Notes: a model not told the origin generated them from the sequence alone. A DNA stretch of 64,000 nucleotides from Prinsepia uniflora (GCA_032719365.1 CM064867.1:69376136-69440135); one strand, 5' to 3'; positions 24,449 to 37,319 are shown, numbered from the stretch's first letter. Translations and numbers: made by a program.

Positions 24449-24808
24449 ATGGTCGGGAAAAATGTCATGCAAGTTATGGTCATTCTATTTATAGTTAGTC
24501 AATCTATCCCACCATCAGAGGCTTTAGATGGAATGAGTTTGGATGAATGCAGAAAACATTTCTCTCAACAGTGTGCACGGGAAGTGTTCAATGATATTTT
24601 TGAAGGAGGGAGTATTGTTAGCAGCCACTGCTGCCGAGAACTTGTGTTGTTGGGAAAAACATGTCATGACGGTCTTGTTAATTTCGTCCTCGAACACCAA
24701 AAATCAGGAGTTAGCCAAACTCAAGTTTTAGCAAAGAGTCTTCAAGTTTGGAATCGATGTGTCGTTGTTGCACGTTCACCTGTTTCATCTCCTTCTTACG
24801 AATATTAA
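24449..24808 (+). CDS. Copy 5: secreted six-Cys prolamin-like protein
   Basis: Intact. Changes are A2V, L15I, K29M and the trio A80V, A88V, K90Q, which recurs in copies 10, 18 and 23. TATATAAATA is at 24350. From here rightwards the copies have S59 and V106 instead of N59 and A106, so the boundary between the left-edge and interior subfamilies falls between copies 4 and 5. Confidence 0.92.
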   Translation: MVGKNVMQVMVILFIVSQSIPPSEALDGMSLDECRKHFSQQCAREVFNDIFEGGSIVSSHCCRELVLLGKTCHDGLVNFVLEHQKSGVSQTQVLAKSLQVWNRCVVVARSPVSSPSYEY

Positions 24809-26193
24809 TTAAATTACATGCAAATTTTGCATGTGTACGATGCTAGTGAAGTATGAATAACAATTATACGTTATTGCTGACATGAGATAAATATTTAAAA
24901 TATTAAATCTTAAATTTTAGTGGATCAAAGTTATTGTAGAAAGAATAATACTAAAGTGAAAGAGATGACAATTTTCATATCAATTTGAAAATATACTTGA
25001 CAATATACAAGCTAGTCGAATTTTTGTTATTGAAATCAATGTGAATATCTTTCACTTGGGAGCTACCCCGGGTTATGCTTATTCTGTGCCAAGTGATGAA
25101 TTACGTACAATTATGAGATTGGAAAATGGAAGAAAACATAGTCACTTGGTGATTCCAATAATACACCGAAAACTTATTATGATTTTGGAGTTGACCATTT
25201 GGGCTCACCACTCTCACAAATCCACTCTTAGTGACATGTATCGTTCAATTTAAATAACATTGAGTTTTCAAATATTGTATAATTTAAATGACATTGAGTT
25301 TTAGTCCAAATGTCACTCTATATCCACCGTATTTGTACGATTTTCATTTTCGACCATATAAATTTGAGTTAGGCCCGTTATCCTCTGGGAGTTTTGCGTT
25401 TTAAACAATTCAGGTGAAACTTTAAAATTTCGTATGATTAGTCAACAAAATAACCAAGCACGTGCTTCTCACATGAAGCGTATTTGTAGATCTTCCACAT
25501 TATTGCTCGTCTACTCATCCGGAAATCTATAAGCATTTTAATCAAATTTAAATTTTTGTTAATTAGGCAAGTACGCAAAGACGGTGGATTGGAGAGGGAA
25601 GCGAAAGTCAAGGGGATCCAAATAATATCAAATGTGACGAAAATACCACTCTTCATGGGAAGCACAAGTTTGGTTTAGTCAAGTATTTGATGAAAACACA
25701 ATAATGCCATTAAGTATTTGAAAATACCATGTAGGAGACTAAAATGATTCAACGTTACATCTTTAAACTTGTGTATTGAATTTACTAGTGTACCCAATGC
25801 GTGTACAGTGATGCCTACGTCCTAACACTTTACGTTGAAAGTGTTCTAATAAGTTTATAATTATATAAATATTTGGCAGATAAGTGAATATGAGTTTGCT
25901 TGCAAATTAATGGTTTGAATTATATTCAAACGTCTTTGATGATGAGAAATATTAGTTATGAAGTTGGAAATCAATAATTATATTTGATTTTTTAAAATCT
26001 CAAAATAAGTTACTTGTAACTTCATAAAATTGATAACTTACTATTTGTTTTATTTATACCAAAGAAGGCAAAAACTTAAAAACTCCCTATATTTACTAAT
26101 TCGAATAAGTTAAATGTTATTTTTGCTTCAATAGTTATAAATGCTTAAGTTTCCTGATATTATGAATGTCTAATTCTTCTACATCTTCACCTG

Positions 26194-26203
26194 TATATAA
26201 ATA
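26194..26203 (+). promoter_or_regulatory. TATA box of an array gene (representative)
   Basis: TATATAAATA sits 99 bp before the ATG of copy 6. The same decamer precedes every intact copy at 98-100 bp, giving an expected transcription start about 65-70 bp before the ATG. It lies in a conserved context (CACCTG before it, TAGAATATC or TAGGATATC after it). Confidence 0.8.
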
Positions 26204-26292
26204 TAGAATATCAATCTTATAAACAATACAATTCCATCGCACAAGCGATATCCGAGAAAAAAAACATTCAACCATTTTTATTTACAAGCATT

Positions 26293-26652
26293 ATGGCCGG
26301 GAAAAATGTCATGCAAGTTATGGTCATTCTATTTTTAGTTAGGCAATCTATCCCACCATCAGAGGCTTTAGATGGAAAGAGTTTGGATGAATGCAGAAAA
26401 CATTTCTCTCAACAGTGTGCACGGGAAGTGTTCAATGATATTTTTGAAGGTGGGAGTATTGTTAGCAGCCACTGCTGCCGAGAACTTGTGTTGTTGGGAA
26501 AAACATGTCATGACGGTCTTGTTAATTTCGCCCTCGAACACCAAAAATCAGGAGCTCGCAAAACTCAAGTTTTAGCAAAGAGTCTTCAAGTTTGGAATCG
26601 ATGTGTCGTTGTTGCACGTTCACCTGTTTCATCTCCTTCTTACGAATATTAA
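26293..26652 (+). CDS. Copy 6: secreted six-Cys prolamin-like protein
   Basis: Intact. Changes are S17R, which puts a charge in the hydrophobic leader and may weaken secretion, and S89R, shared with copies 11, 12, 16 and 17. The TATA box is the one at 26194. Confidence 0.92.
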   Translation: MAGKNVMQVMVILFLVRQSIPPSEALDGKSLDECRKHFSQQCAREVFNDIFEGGSIVSSHCCRELVLLGKTCHDGLVNFALEHQKSGARKTQVLAKSLQVWNRCVVVARSPVSSPSYEY

Positions 26653-26660
26653 TTAAATTA

Positions 26661-26677
26661 CATGCAAATTTTGCATG
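26661..26677. repeat. Perfect palindrome just after the stop codon (representative)
   Basis: CATGCAAATTTTGCATG is an 8-bp perfect inverted repeat around one T, placed about 8 bp after the TAA in nearly every unit. Each arm contains CATGCA, the core of RY elements bound by plant B3-domain factors. It could equally form a hairpin in the 3' UTR. It is broken in copy 3. Confidence 0.75.
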
Positions 26678-27298
26678 TGTACGATGCTAGTGAAGTATGA
26701 ATAACAATTATACGTTATTGCTGACATGAGATAAATATTTAAAATAGTAAATCTTAAATTTTAGTGGATCAAAGTTATTGTAGAAATTATAATACTAAAG
26801 TGAAAGAGATGACAATTTTCATATCAATTTGAAAATATACTTGACAATATACACGCTAGTCGAATTTTTGTTATTGAAATCAATGTGAATATCTTTCACT
26901 TGGGAGCTACCCAGGGTTATGCTTATTCTGTGCCAAGTGATGAATTACGTACAATTATGAGATTGGAAAATGGAAGAAAACATAGTCACTTGGTGATTCC
27001 AATAATACACCGAAAACTTATTATGATTTTGGAGTTGACCATTTGGGCTCACCACTCTCACAAATCCACTCTCAGTGACAAGTATCTTTCAATTAAATAA
27101 CATTGAGTTTTCAAATATTGTATAATTTAAATGAAATTGAGTTTTAGTCCAAATGTCACTCTATATCCACCGTATTTGTATGATTTTCATTTTCGACCAT
27201 ATAAATTTGAGTTTGGCCCGTTATCCTCTGGGAGTTTTGCGTTTTAAACAATTCAGGTGAAACTTTAAAATTTCGTATGATTAGTCAACAAAATAACC

Positions 27299-27310
27299 AA
27301 GCACGTGCTT
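27299..27310. promoter_or_regulatory. G-box palindrome AAGCACGTGCTT in the spacer (representative)
   Basis: A 12-bp perfect palindrome centred on the G-box CACGTG, about 650 bp after the stop of copy 6 and 840 bp before copy 7. Most units keep it. It is altered to CACGGG at about 34662, 43611 and 45438, to CATGTG at about 36486 and 47263, and to CACGTGG at about 52777 and 54618. A regulatory function is inferred only from the motif. Confidence 0.5.
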
Positions 27311-28135
27311 CTCACATGAAGCGTATTTGTAGATCTTCCACATTATTGCTCGTCTACTCATCCGGAAATCTATAAGCATTTTAATCAAATTTAAATTTTT
27401 GTTAATTAGGCAAGTACGCAAAGACGGTGGATTGGAGAGGGAAGCGAAAGTCAAGGGGATCCAAATAATATCAAATGTGACGAAAATACCACTCTTCATG
27501 GGAAGCACAAGTTTGGTTTAGTCAAATATTTGATGAAAACACAATAATGCCATTAAGTATTTGAAAATTCCATGTAGGAGACTAAAATGATTCAACGTTA
27601 CATCTTTAAACTTGTGTATTGAATTTACTAGTGTACCCAATGCGTGTACAGTGATGCCTACGTCCTAACACTTTACGTTGAAAGTGTTCTAATAAATTTA
27701 TAATTATATAAATATTTGGCAGATAAGTTAATATGAGTTTGCTTGCAAATTAATAGTTTGAATTATATTCAAACGTCTTTGATGATGAGAAATATTAGTT
27801 ATGAAGTTGGAAATCAATAATTATATTTGATTTTTTATAATCTCAAAATATGTTACTTGTAACTTCATAAAATTGATAACTTACTATTTGTTTTATTTAT
27901 ACCAAAGAAGGCTAAAACTTAAAAACTCCCTATATTTACTAATTCGAATAAGTTAAATGTTATTTTTGCTTCAATAGTTATAAATGCTTAAGTTTCCTGA
28001 TATTATGAATGTCTAATTCTTCTACATCTTCACCTGTATATAAATATAGAATATCAATCTTATAAACAATACAATTCCATCGCACAACCAATATCCGAGA
28101 AAAAAAAGATTCAACCATTTTTAGTTACAGGCATT

Positions 28136-28495
28136 ATGGCCGGTAAAAATGTAATGCAAGTTATGGTCATTCTATTTTTAGTTAGTCAATCTATCCCACC
28201 ATCAGAGGCTTTAGATGGAAAGAGTTTGGATGAATGCAGAAAACATTTCTCTCAACAGTGTGCACGGGAAGTGTTCAATGATATTTTTGAAGGTAGGAGT
28301 ATTGTTAGCAGCCATTGCTGCCGAGAACTTGTGTTGTTGGGAAAAACATGTCATGACGGTCTTGTTAATTTCGCCCTCGAACACCAAAAATCAGGAGCTA
28401 GCAAAACTCAAGTTTTAGCAAAAAGTCTTCAAGTTTGGAATCGATGTGTCGTTGTTGCACGTTCACCTGTTTCATCTCCTTCTTATGACTATTAA
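28136..28495 (+). CDS. Copy 7: secreted six-Cys prolamin-like protein
   Basis: Intact. Changes are G54R and E118D, plus a silent GTA at codon 6. It has the leader variant AGTTACAGGC just before the ATG, shared with copies 8, 9, 15, 21 and 22. TATATAAATA is at 28037. Confidence 0.92.
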   Translation: MAGKNVMQVMVILFLVSQSIPPSEALDGKSLDECRKHFSQQCAREVFNDIFEGRSIVSSHCCRELVLLGKTCHDGLVNFALEHQKSGASKTQVLAKSLQVWNRCVVVARSPVSSPSYDY

Positions 28496-29979
28496 TTAAA
28501 TTACATGCAAATTTTGCATGTGTACGATGCTAGTGAAGTATGAATAACAATTATACGTTATAGCTGACATGAGATAAATATTAAAAATATTAAATCTTAA
28601 ATTTTAGTGGATCAAAGTTATTGTAGAAAGAATAATACTAAAGTGAAAGAGATGACAATTTTCATATCAATTTGAAAATATACTTGACAATATACACGCT
28701 AGTCGAATTTTTGTTATTGAAATCAATGTGAATATCTTTCACTTGGAAGCTACCCCGGGTTATGCTTATTCTGTGCCAAGTGATGAATTACGTACAATTA
28801 TGAGATTGCAAAATGGAAGAAAACATAGTCACTTGGTGATTCCAATAATACACCGAAAACTTATTATGATTTTGAAGTTGACCATTTGGGCTCATCACTC
28901 TCACAAATCCACTCTTAGTGACATGTATCGTTCAATTTAAATAACATTGAGTTTTCAAATATTGTATAATTTAAATGACATTGAGTTTTAGTCCAAATGT
29001 CACTCTATATCCACCGTATTTGTACGATTTTCATTTTCGACCATATAAATTTGAGTTTGGCCCGTTATCCTCTGGGAGTTTTGCGTTTTAAACAATTCAG
29101 GTGAAACTTTAAAATTTCGTATGATTAGTCAACAAAATAACCAAGCACGTGCTCCTCACATGAAGCGTATTTGTAGATCTTCCACATTATTGCTCGTCTA
29201 CTCATCCGGAAATCTATAAGCATTTTAATCAAATTTAAATTTTTGTTAATTAGGCAAGTACGCAAAGCCGGTGGATTGGAGAGGGAAGCGAAAGTCAAGG
29301 GGATCCAAATAATATCAAATGTGACGAAAATACCACTCTTCATGGGAAGCAAAAATTTGGTTTAGTCAAATATTTGATGAAAACACAATAATGCCATTAA
29401 GTATTTGAAAATACCATGTAGGAGACTAAAATGATTCAACGTTACATCTTTAAACTTGTGTATTGAATTTACTAGTGTACCCAATGCGTGTACAGTGATG
29501 CCTACGTCCTAACACTTTACGTTGAAAGTGTTCTAATAAGTTTATAATTATATAAATATTTGGCAGATAAGTGAATATGAGTTTGCTTGCAAATTAATGG
29601 TTTGAATTATATTCAAACGTCTTTGATGACAAGAAATATTAGTTATGAAGTTGGAAATCAATAATTATATTTGATTTTTTAAAATCTCAAAATAAGTTAC
29701 TTGTAACTTCATAAAATTGATAACTTACTATTTGTTTTATTTATACCAAAGAAGGCTAAAACTTAAAAACTCACTATATTTACTAATTCGAATAAGTTAA
29801 ATGTTATTTTTGCTTCAATAGTTATAAATGCTTAAGTTTCCTGATATTATGAATGTCTAATTCTTCTACATCTTCACCTGTATATAAATATAGAATATCA
29901 ATCTTATAAACAATACAATTCCATCGCACAAGCAATATCCGAGAAAAAAAACATTTAGCCATTTTTAGTTACAGGCATT

Positions 29980-30339
29980 ATGGCCGGGAAAAATGTCATG
30001 CAAGTTATGGTCATTCTATTTTTAGTTAGTCAATCTATCCCACCATCAGAGGCCTTAGATGGAAAGAGTTTGGATGAATGCAGAAAACATTTCTCTCAAC
30101 AGTGTGCACGGGAAGTGTTCAATGATATTTTTGAAGGTGGGAGTAGTGTTAGCAGCCATTGCTGCCGAGAACTTGTGTTGTTGGGAAAAACATGTCATGA
30201 CGGTCTTGTTAATTTCGCCCTCGTACACCAAAAATCAGGAACAAGCAAAACTCAAGTTTTAGCAAAGAGTCTTCAAGTTTGGAATCGATGTGTCGTTGTT
30301 GCACGTTCACCTGTTTCATCTCCTTCTTATGAATATTAA
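29980..30339 (+). CDS. Copy 8: secreted six-Cys prolamin-like protein
   Basis: Intact. Changes are I56S, E82V and A88T. Codon 88 is ACA rather than GCT, which needs two base changes. E82V, A88T, the silent GCC at codon 25 and the leader ACATTTAGCC all recur in copy 22, so the two share a recent ancestor although 14 units apart. TATATAAATA is at 29881. Confidence 0.92.
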   Translation: MAGKNVMQVMVILFLVSQSIPPSEALDGKSLDECRKHFSQQCAREVFNDIFEGGSSVSSHCCRELVLLGKTCHDGLVNFALVHQKSGTSKTQVLAKSLQVWNRCVVVARSPVSSPSYEY

Positions 30340-31823
30340 TTAAATTACATGCAAATTTTGCATGTGTACGATGCTAGTGAAGTATGAATAACAATTATAC
30401 GTTATTGCTGACATGAGATAAATATTTAAAATATTAAATCTTAAATTTTAGTGGAGCAAAGTTATTGTAGAAAGAATAATACTAAAGTGAAAGAGATGAC
30501 AATTTTCATATCAATTTGAAAATATACTTGACAATATACACGCTAGTCGAATTTTTGTTATTGAAATCAATGTGAATATCTTTCACTTGGGAGCTACCCC
30601 GGGTTATGCTTATTCTGTGCCAAGTGATGAATTACGTACAATTATGAGATTGGAAAATGGAAGAAAACATAGTCACTTGGTGATTCCAATAATACACCAA
30701 AAACTTATTATGATTTTGGAGTTGACCATTTGGGCTCACCACTCTCACAAATCCACTCTCAGTGACATGTATCGTTCAATTTAAATAACATTGAGTTTTC
30801 AAATATTGTATAATTTAAATGACATTGTGTTTTAGTCCAAATGTCACTCTATATCCACCGTATTTGTACGATTTTCATTTTCGACCATATAAATTTGAGT
30901 TTGGCCCGTTATCCTCTGGGAGTTTTGCGTTTTAAACAATTCAGGTGAAACTTTAAAATTTCGTATGATTAGTCAACCAAATAACCAAGCACGTGCTTCT
31001 CACATGAAGCGTATTTGTAGATCTTCCACATTATTGCTCGTCTACTCATCCGGAAATCTATAAGCATTTTAATCAAATTTAAATTTTTGTTAATTAGGCA
31101 AGTACGCAAAGACGGTGGATTGGAGAGGGAAGCGAAAGTCAAAGGGATCCAAATAATATCAAATGTGACGAAAATACCACTCTTCATGGGAAGCACAAGT
31201 TTGGTTTAGTCAAATATTTGATGAAAACACAATAATGCCATTAAGTATTTGAAAATACCATGTAGGAGACTAAAATGATTCAACGTTACATCTTTAAACT
31301 TGTGTATTGAATTTACTAGTGTACCCAATGCGTGTACAGTGATGCCTACGTCCTAACACTTTACGTTGAAAGTGTTCTAATAAATTTATAATTATATAAA
31401 TATTTGGCAGATAAGTTAATATGAGTTTGCTTGCAAATTAATAGTTTGAATTATATTCAAACGTCTTTGATGATGAGAAATATTAGTTATGAAGTTGGAA
31501 ATCAATAATTATATTTGATTTTTTAAAATCTCAAAATAAGTTACTTGTAACTTCATAAAATTGATAACTTACTATTTGTTTTATTTATACCAAAGAAGGC
31601 AAAAACTTAAAAACTCCCTATATTTACTAATTCAAATAAGTTAAATGTTATTTTTGCTTCAATAGTTATAAATGCTTAATTTTCCTGATATTATGAATGT
31701 CTAATTCTTCTACATCTTCACCTGTATATAAATATAGAATATCAATCTTATAAACAATACAATTCCATCGCACAAGCAATATCCGAGAAAAAAAAGATTC
31801 AACCATTTTTAGTTACAGGCATT

Positions 31824-32183
31824 ATGGTCGGGAAAAATGTCATGCAAGTTATGGTCATTCTATTTTTAGTTAGTCAATCTATCCCACCATCAGAGGCTTT
31901 AGATGGAAAGAGTTTGGATGAATGCAGAAAACATTTCTCTCAACAGTGTGCACGGGAAGTGTTCAATGATATTTTTGAAGGTGGGAGTATTGTTAGCAGC
32001 CATTGCTGCCGAGAACTTGTGTTGTTGGGAAAAACATGTCATGACGGTCTTGTTAATTTCGCCCTCGAACACCAAAAATCAGGAGCTAGCAAAACTCATG
32101 TTTTAGCAAAGAGTCTTCAAGTTTGGAATCGATGTGTCGTTGTTGCACGTTCACCTGTTTCATCTCCTTCTTACGAATATTAA
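31824..32183 (+). CDS. Copy 9: secreted six-Cys prolamin-like protein
   Basis: Intact. The only changes are A2V and Q92H. TATATAAATA is at 31725. The spacer that follows is the first of the short 1826/1827-bp type. Confidence 0.92.
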   Translation: MVGKNVMQVMVILFLVSQSIPPSEALDGKSLDECRKHFSQQCAREVFNDIFEGGSIVSSHCCRELVLLGKTCHDGLVNFALEHQKSGASKTHVLAKSLQVWNRCVVVARSPVSSPSYEY

Positions 32184-33649
32184 TTAAATTACATGCAAAT
32201 TTTGCATGTGTACGATGCTAGTGAAGTATGAATAACAATTATACGTTATTGCTGACATGAGAAAAATATTTAAAATATTAAATCTTAAATTTTAGTGGAT
32301 CAAAGTTATTGTAAAAAGAATAATACTAAAGTGAAAGAGATGACAATTTTCATATCAATTTGAAAATATACTTGACAATATACACGCTAGTCGAATTTTG
32401 TTATTGAAATCAATGTGAATATCTTTCACTTGGGAGCTACCCCGGGTTATGCTTATTCTGTGCCAAGTGATGAATTACGTACAATTATGAGAGTGGAAAA
32501 TGGAAGAAAACATAGTCACTTGGTGATTCCAATAATACACCAAAAACTTATTATGATTTTGGAGTTGACCATTTGGGCTCACCACTCTCACAAATCCACT
32601 CTCAGTGACATGTATCGTTCAATTTAAATAACATTGAGTTTTCAAATATTGTATAATTTAAATGACATTGAGTTTTAGTCCAAATGTCACTCTATATCCA
32701 CCGTATTTGTACGATTTTCATTTTCGACCATATAAATTTGAGTTTGTCCCTTTATCCTCTGGGAGTTTTGCGTTTTTAATAATTCAGGTGAAACTTTAAA
32801 ATTTCGTATGATTAGTCAACAAAATAACCAAGCACGTGCTTCTCACATGAAGCGTATTTGTAGATCTTCCACATTATTGCTCGTCTACTCATCCGGAAAT
32901 CTATAAGCATTTTAATCAAATTTAAATTTTTGTTAATTAGGCAAGTACGCATAGACGGTGGATTGGAAAGGGAAGCGAAAGTCAAAGGGATCCAAATAAT
33001 ATCAAATGTGACGAAAATACCACTCTTCATTGGAAGCACAAGTTTGGTTTAGTCAAATATTTGATGAAAACACAATAATGCCATTAAGTATTTGAAAATA
33101 CCATGTAGGAGACTAAAATGATTCAACGTTACATCTTTAAACTTGTGTATTGAATTTACTAGTGTACCCAATGCGTGTACAGTGATGCCTAAGTCCTAAC
33201 ACTTTACGTTGAAAGTGTTCTAATAAATTTATAATTATATAAATATTTGGCAGATAAGTTAATATGAGTTTGCTTGCAAATTAATGGTTTGAATTATATT
33301 CAAACGTCTTTGATGATGAGAAATATTAGTTATGAAGTTGGAAATCAATAATTATTTTTGATTTTTTAAAATCTCAAAATAAGTTACTTGTAACTTCATA
33401 AAATTGATAACTTACTATTTGTTTTATTTATACCAAAGAAGGCTAAAATTTAAAAACACACTATATTTACTAATTAATTTTGCTTCAATAGTTATAAATG
33501 CTTAAGTTTCCTGATATTATGAATGTCTAATTCTTCTACATCTTCACCTGTATATAAATATAGGATATCAATCTTATAAACAATACAATTCCATCGCACA
33601 AGCGATATCCGAGAAAAAAAACATTCAACCATTTTTATTTACAAGCTTT

Positions 33650-34009
33650 ATGGACGGGAAAAATGTCATGCAAGTTATGGTCATTCTATTTTTAGTTAGT
33701 CAATCTATCCCACCATCAGAGGCTTTAGATGGAAAGAGTTTGGATGAATGCAGAAAACATTTCTCTCAACAGTGTGCACGGGAAGTGTTCAATGATATTT
33801 TTGAAGGAGGGAGTATTGTTAGCAGCCACTGCTGCCGAGAACTTGTGTTGTTGGGAAAAACATGTCATGACGGTCTTGTTAATTTCGTCCTCGAACACCA
33901 AAAATCAGGAGTTAGCCAAACTCAAGTTTTAGAAAAGAGTCTTCAAGTTTGGAATCGATGTGTCGTTGTTGCACGTTCACCTGTTTCATCTCCTTCTTAC
34001 GAATATTAA
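33650..34009 (+). CDS. Copy 10: secreted six-Cys prolamin-like protein
   Basis: Intact. Changes are A2D, A95E and the A80V/A88V/K90Q trio. The leader before the ATG reads AAGCTTT instead of AAGCATT. TATATAAATA is at 33551. Its downstream spacer ORF has a premature TAA (GGAAGATAACAT near 34334), which argues against that ORF being a gene. Confidence 0.92.
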   Translation: MDGKNVMQVMVILFLVSQSIPPSEALDGKSLDECRKHFSQQCAREVFNDIFEGGSIVSSHCCRELVLLGKTCHDGLVNFVLEHQKSGVSQTQVLEKSLQVWNRCVVVARSPVSSPSYEY

Positions 34010-35476
34010 TTAAATTACATGCAAATTTTGCATGTGTACGATGCTAGTGAAGTATGAATAACAATTATACGTTATTGCTGACATGAGATAAATATTTAAA
34101 ATATTAAATCTTAAATTTTAGTGGATCAAAGTTATTGTAGAAAGAATAATACTAAAGTGAAAGAGATGACAATTTTCATATCAATTTGAAAATATACTTG
34201 ACAATATACACGCTAGTCGAATTTTTGTTATTGAAATCAATGTGAATATCTTTCACTTGGGAGCTACCCCGGGTTATGCTTATTCTGTGCCAAGTGATGA
34301 ATTACGTACAATTATGAGATTGGAAAATGGAAGATAACATAGTCACTTGGTGATTCCAATAATACACCAAAAACTAATTATGATTTTGGAGTTGACCATT
34401 TGGGCTCACCACTCTCACAAATCCACTCTCAGTGACATGTATCGTTCAATTTAAATAACATTGAGTTTTCAAATATTGTATAATTTAAATGACATTGAGT
34501 TTTAGTCCAAATGTCACTCTATATCCACCGTATTTGTACGATTTTCATTTTCGACCATATAAATTTGAGTTTGTCCCTTTATCCTCTGGGAGTTTTGCGT
34601 TTTTAATAATTCAGGTGAAACTTTAAAATTTCGTATGATTAGTCAACAAAATAACCAAGCACGGGCTTCTCACATGACGCGTATTTGTAGATCTTCCACA
34701 TTATTGCTCGTCTACTCATCCGGAAATCTATAAGCATTTTAATCAAATTTAAATTTTTGTTAATTAGGCAAGTACGCATAGACGGTGGATTGGAAAGGGA
34801 AGCGAAAGTCAAAGGGATCCAAATAATATCAAATGTGACGAAAATACCACTCTTCATGGGAAGCACAAGTTTGGTTTAGTCAAATATTTGATGAAAACAC
34901 AATAATGCCATTAAGTATTTGAAAATACCATGTAGGAGACTAAAATGATTCAACGTTACATCTTTAAACTTGTGTATTGAATTTACTAGTGTACCCAATG
35001 CGTGTACAGTGATGCCTAAGTCCTAACACTTTACGTTGAAAGTGTTCTAATAAATTTATAATTATATAAATATTTGGCAGATAAGTTAATATGAGTTTGC
35101 TTGCAAATTAATGGTTTGAATTATATTCAAACGTCTTTGATGATGAGAAATATTAGTTATGAAGTTGGAAATCAATAATTATTTTTGATTTTTTAAAATC
35201 TCAAAATAAGTTACTTGTAACTTCATAAAATTGATAACTTACTATTTGTTTTATTTATACCAAAGAAGGCTAAAATTTAAAAACACACTATATTTACTAA
35301 TTAATTTTGCTTCAATAGTTATAAATGCTTAAGTTTCCTGATATTATGAATGTCTAATTCTTCTACATCTTCACCTGTATATAAATATAGGATATCAATC
35401 TTATAAACAATACAATTCCATCGCACAAGCGATATCCGAGAAAAAAAACATTCAACCATTTTTATTTACAAGCATT

Positions 35477-35836
35477 ATGGCCGGGAAAAATGTCATGCAA
35501 GTTATGGTCATTCTATTTTTAGTTAGTCAATCTATCCCACCATCAGAGGCTTTAGATGGAAAGAGTTTGGATGAATGCAGAAAACATTTCTCTCAACAGT
35601 GTGCACGGGAAATGTTCAATGATATTTTTGAAGGTGGGAGTATTGTTAGCAGCCACTGCTGCCGAGAACTTGTGTTGTTGGGAAAAACATGTCATGACGG
35701 TCTTGTTAATTTCGCCCTCGAACACCAAAAATCAGGAGCTCGCAAAACTCAAGTTTTAGCAAAGAGTCTTCAAGTTTGGAATCGATGTGTCGTTGTTGCA
35801 CGTTCACCTGTTTCATCTCCTTCTTACGAATATTAA
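35477..35836 (+). CDS. Copy 11: secreted six-Cys prolamin-like protein
   Basis: Intact. Changes are V46M and S89R. Copies 10 and 11 repeat the trio-then-S89R order of copies 5 and 6. TATATAAATA is at 35378. Confidence 0.92.
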   Translation: MAGKNVMQVMVILFLVSQSIPPSEALDGKSLDECRKHFSQQCAREMFNDIFEGGSIVSSHCCRELVLLGKTCHDGLVNFALEHQKSGARKTQVLAKSLQVWNRCVVVARSPVSSPSYEY

Positions 35837-37319
35837 TTAAATTACATGCAAATTTTGCATGTGTACGATGCTAGTGAAGTATGAATAACAATTATACGTT
35901 ATTGCTGACATGAGATAAATATTTAAAATAGTAAATCTTAAATTTTAGTGGATCAAAGTTATTGTAGAAAGAATAATACTAAAGTGAAAGAGATGACAAT
36001 TTTCATATCAATTTGAAAATATACTTGACAATATACACGCTAGTCGAATTTTTGTTATTGAAATCAATGTGAATATCTTTCACTTGGGAGCTACCCAGGG
36101 TTATGCTTATTCTGTGCCAAGTGATGAATTACGTACAATTATGAGATTGGAAAATGGAAGAAAACATAGTCACTTGGTGATTCCAATAATACACCGAAAA
36201 CTTATTATGATTTTGGAGTTGACCATTTGGGCTCACCACTCTCACAAATCCACTCTCAGTGACAAGTATCTTTCAATTAAATAACATTGAGTTTTCAAAT
36301 ATTGTATAATTTAAATGGAATTGAGTTTTAGTCCAAATGTCACTCTATATCCACCGTATTTGTACGATTTTCATTTTCGACCATATAAATTTGAGTTTGG
36401 CCCGTTATCCTCTGGGAGTTTTGCGTTTTAAACAATTCAGGTGAAACTTTAAAATTTCGTATGATTAGTCAACAAAATAACCAAGCATGTGCTTCTCACA
36501 TGAAGCGTATTTGTAGATCTTCCACATTATTGCTCGTCTACCCATCCGGAAATCTATAAGCATTTTAATCAAATTTAAATTTTTGTTAATTAGGCAAGTA
36601 CGCAAAGCCGTTGGATTGGAGAGGGAAGCGAAAGTCAAGGGGATCCAAATAATATCAAATGTGACGAAAATACCACTCTTCATGGGAAGCACAAGTTTGG
36701 TTTAGTCAAATATTTGATGAAAACACAATAATGCCATTAAGTATTTGAAAATACCATGTAGGAGACTAAAATGATTCAACGTTACATCTTTAAACTTGTG
36801 TATTGAATTTACTAGTGTACCCAATGCGTGTACAGTGATGCCTACGTCCTAACACTTTACGTTGAAAGTGTTCTAATAAGTTTATAATTATATAAATATT
36901 TGGCAGATAAGTGAATATGAGTTTGCTTGCAAATTAATGGTTTGAATTATATTCAAACGTCTTTGATGATGAGAAATATTAGTTATGAAGTTGGAAATCA
37001 ATAATTATTTTTGATTTTTTTAAATCTCAAAATAAGTTACTTGTAACTTCATAAAATTGATAACTTACTAGTTGTTTTATTTATACCAAAGAAGGCTAAA
37101 ACTTAAAAACTCCCTATATTTACTAATTCGAATAAGTTAAATGTTATTTTTGCTTCAATAGTTATAAATGGTTAAGTTTCCTGATATTATGAATGTCTAA
37201 TTCTTCTACATCTTCACCTGTATATAAATATAGAATATCAATCTTATAAACAATACAATTCCATCGCACAAGCGATATCCGAGAAAAAAAACATTCAACC
37301 ATTTTTATTTACAAGCATT

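Noticed and set aside
25438..25665. 75-codon antisense ORF in each spacer (MLPMKSGIFVTFDIIW...)
   Set aside because: It overlaps the G-box spacer region and is not kept in the diverged left-edge unit (16439-16621 reads differently). It has low-complexity hydrophobic content and no promoter was recognised on that strand.
26372..26575. 67-codon ORF overlapping each array gene in the +1 frame
   Set aside because: It is a shadow of the real gene: it starts inside it, and the main frame has a signal peptide, conserved cysteines and a properly spaced TATA box.
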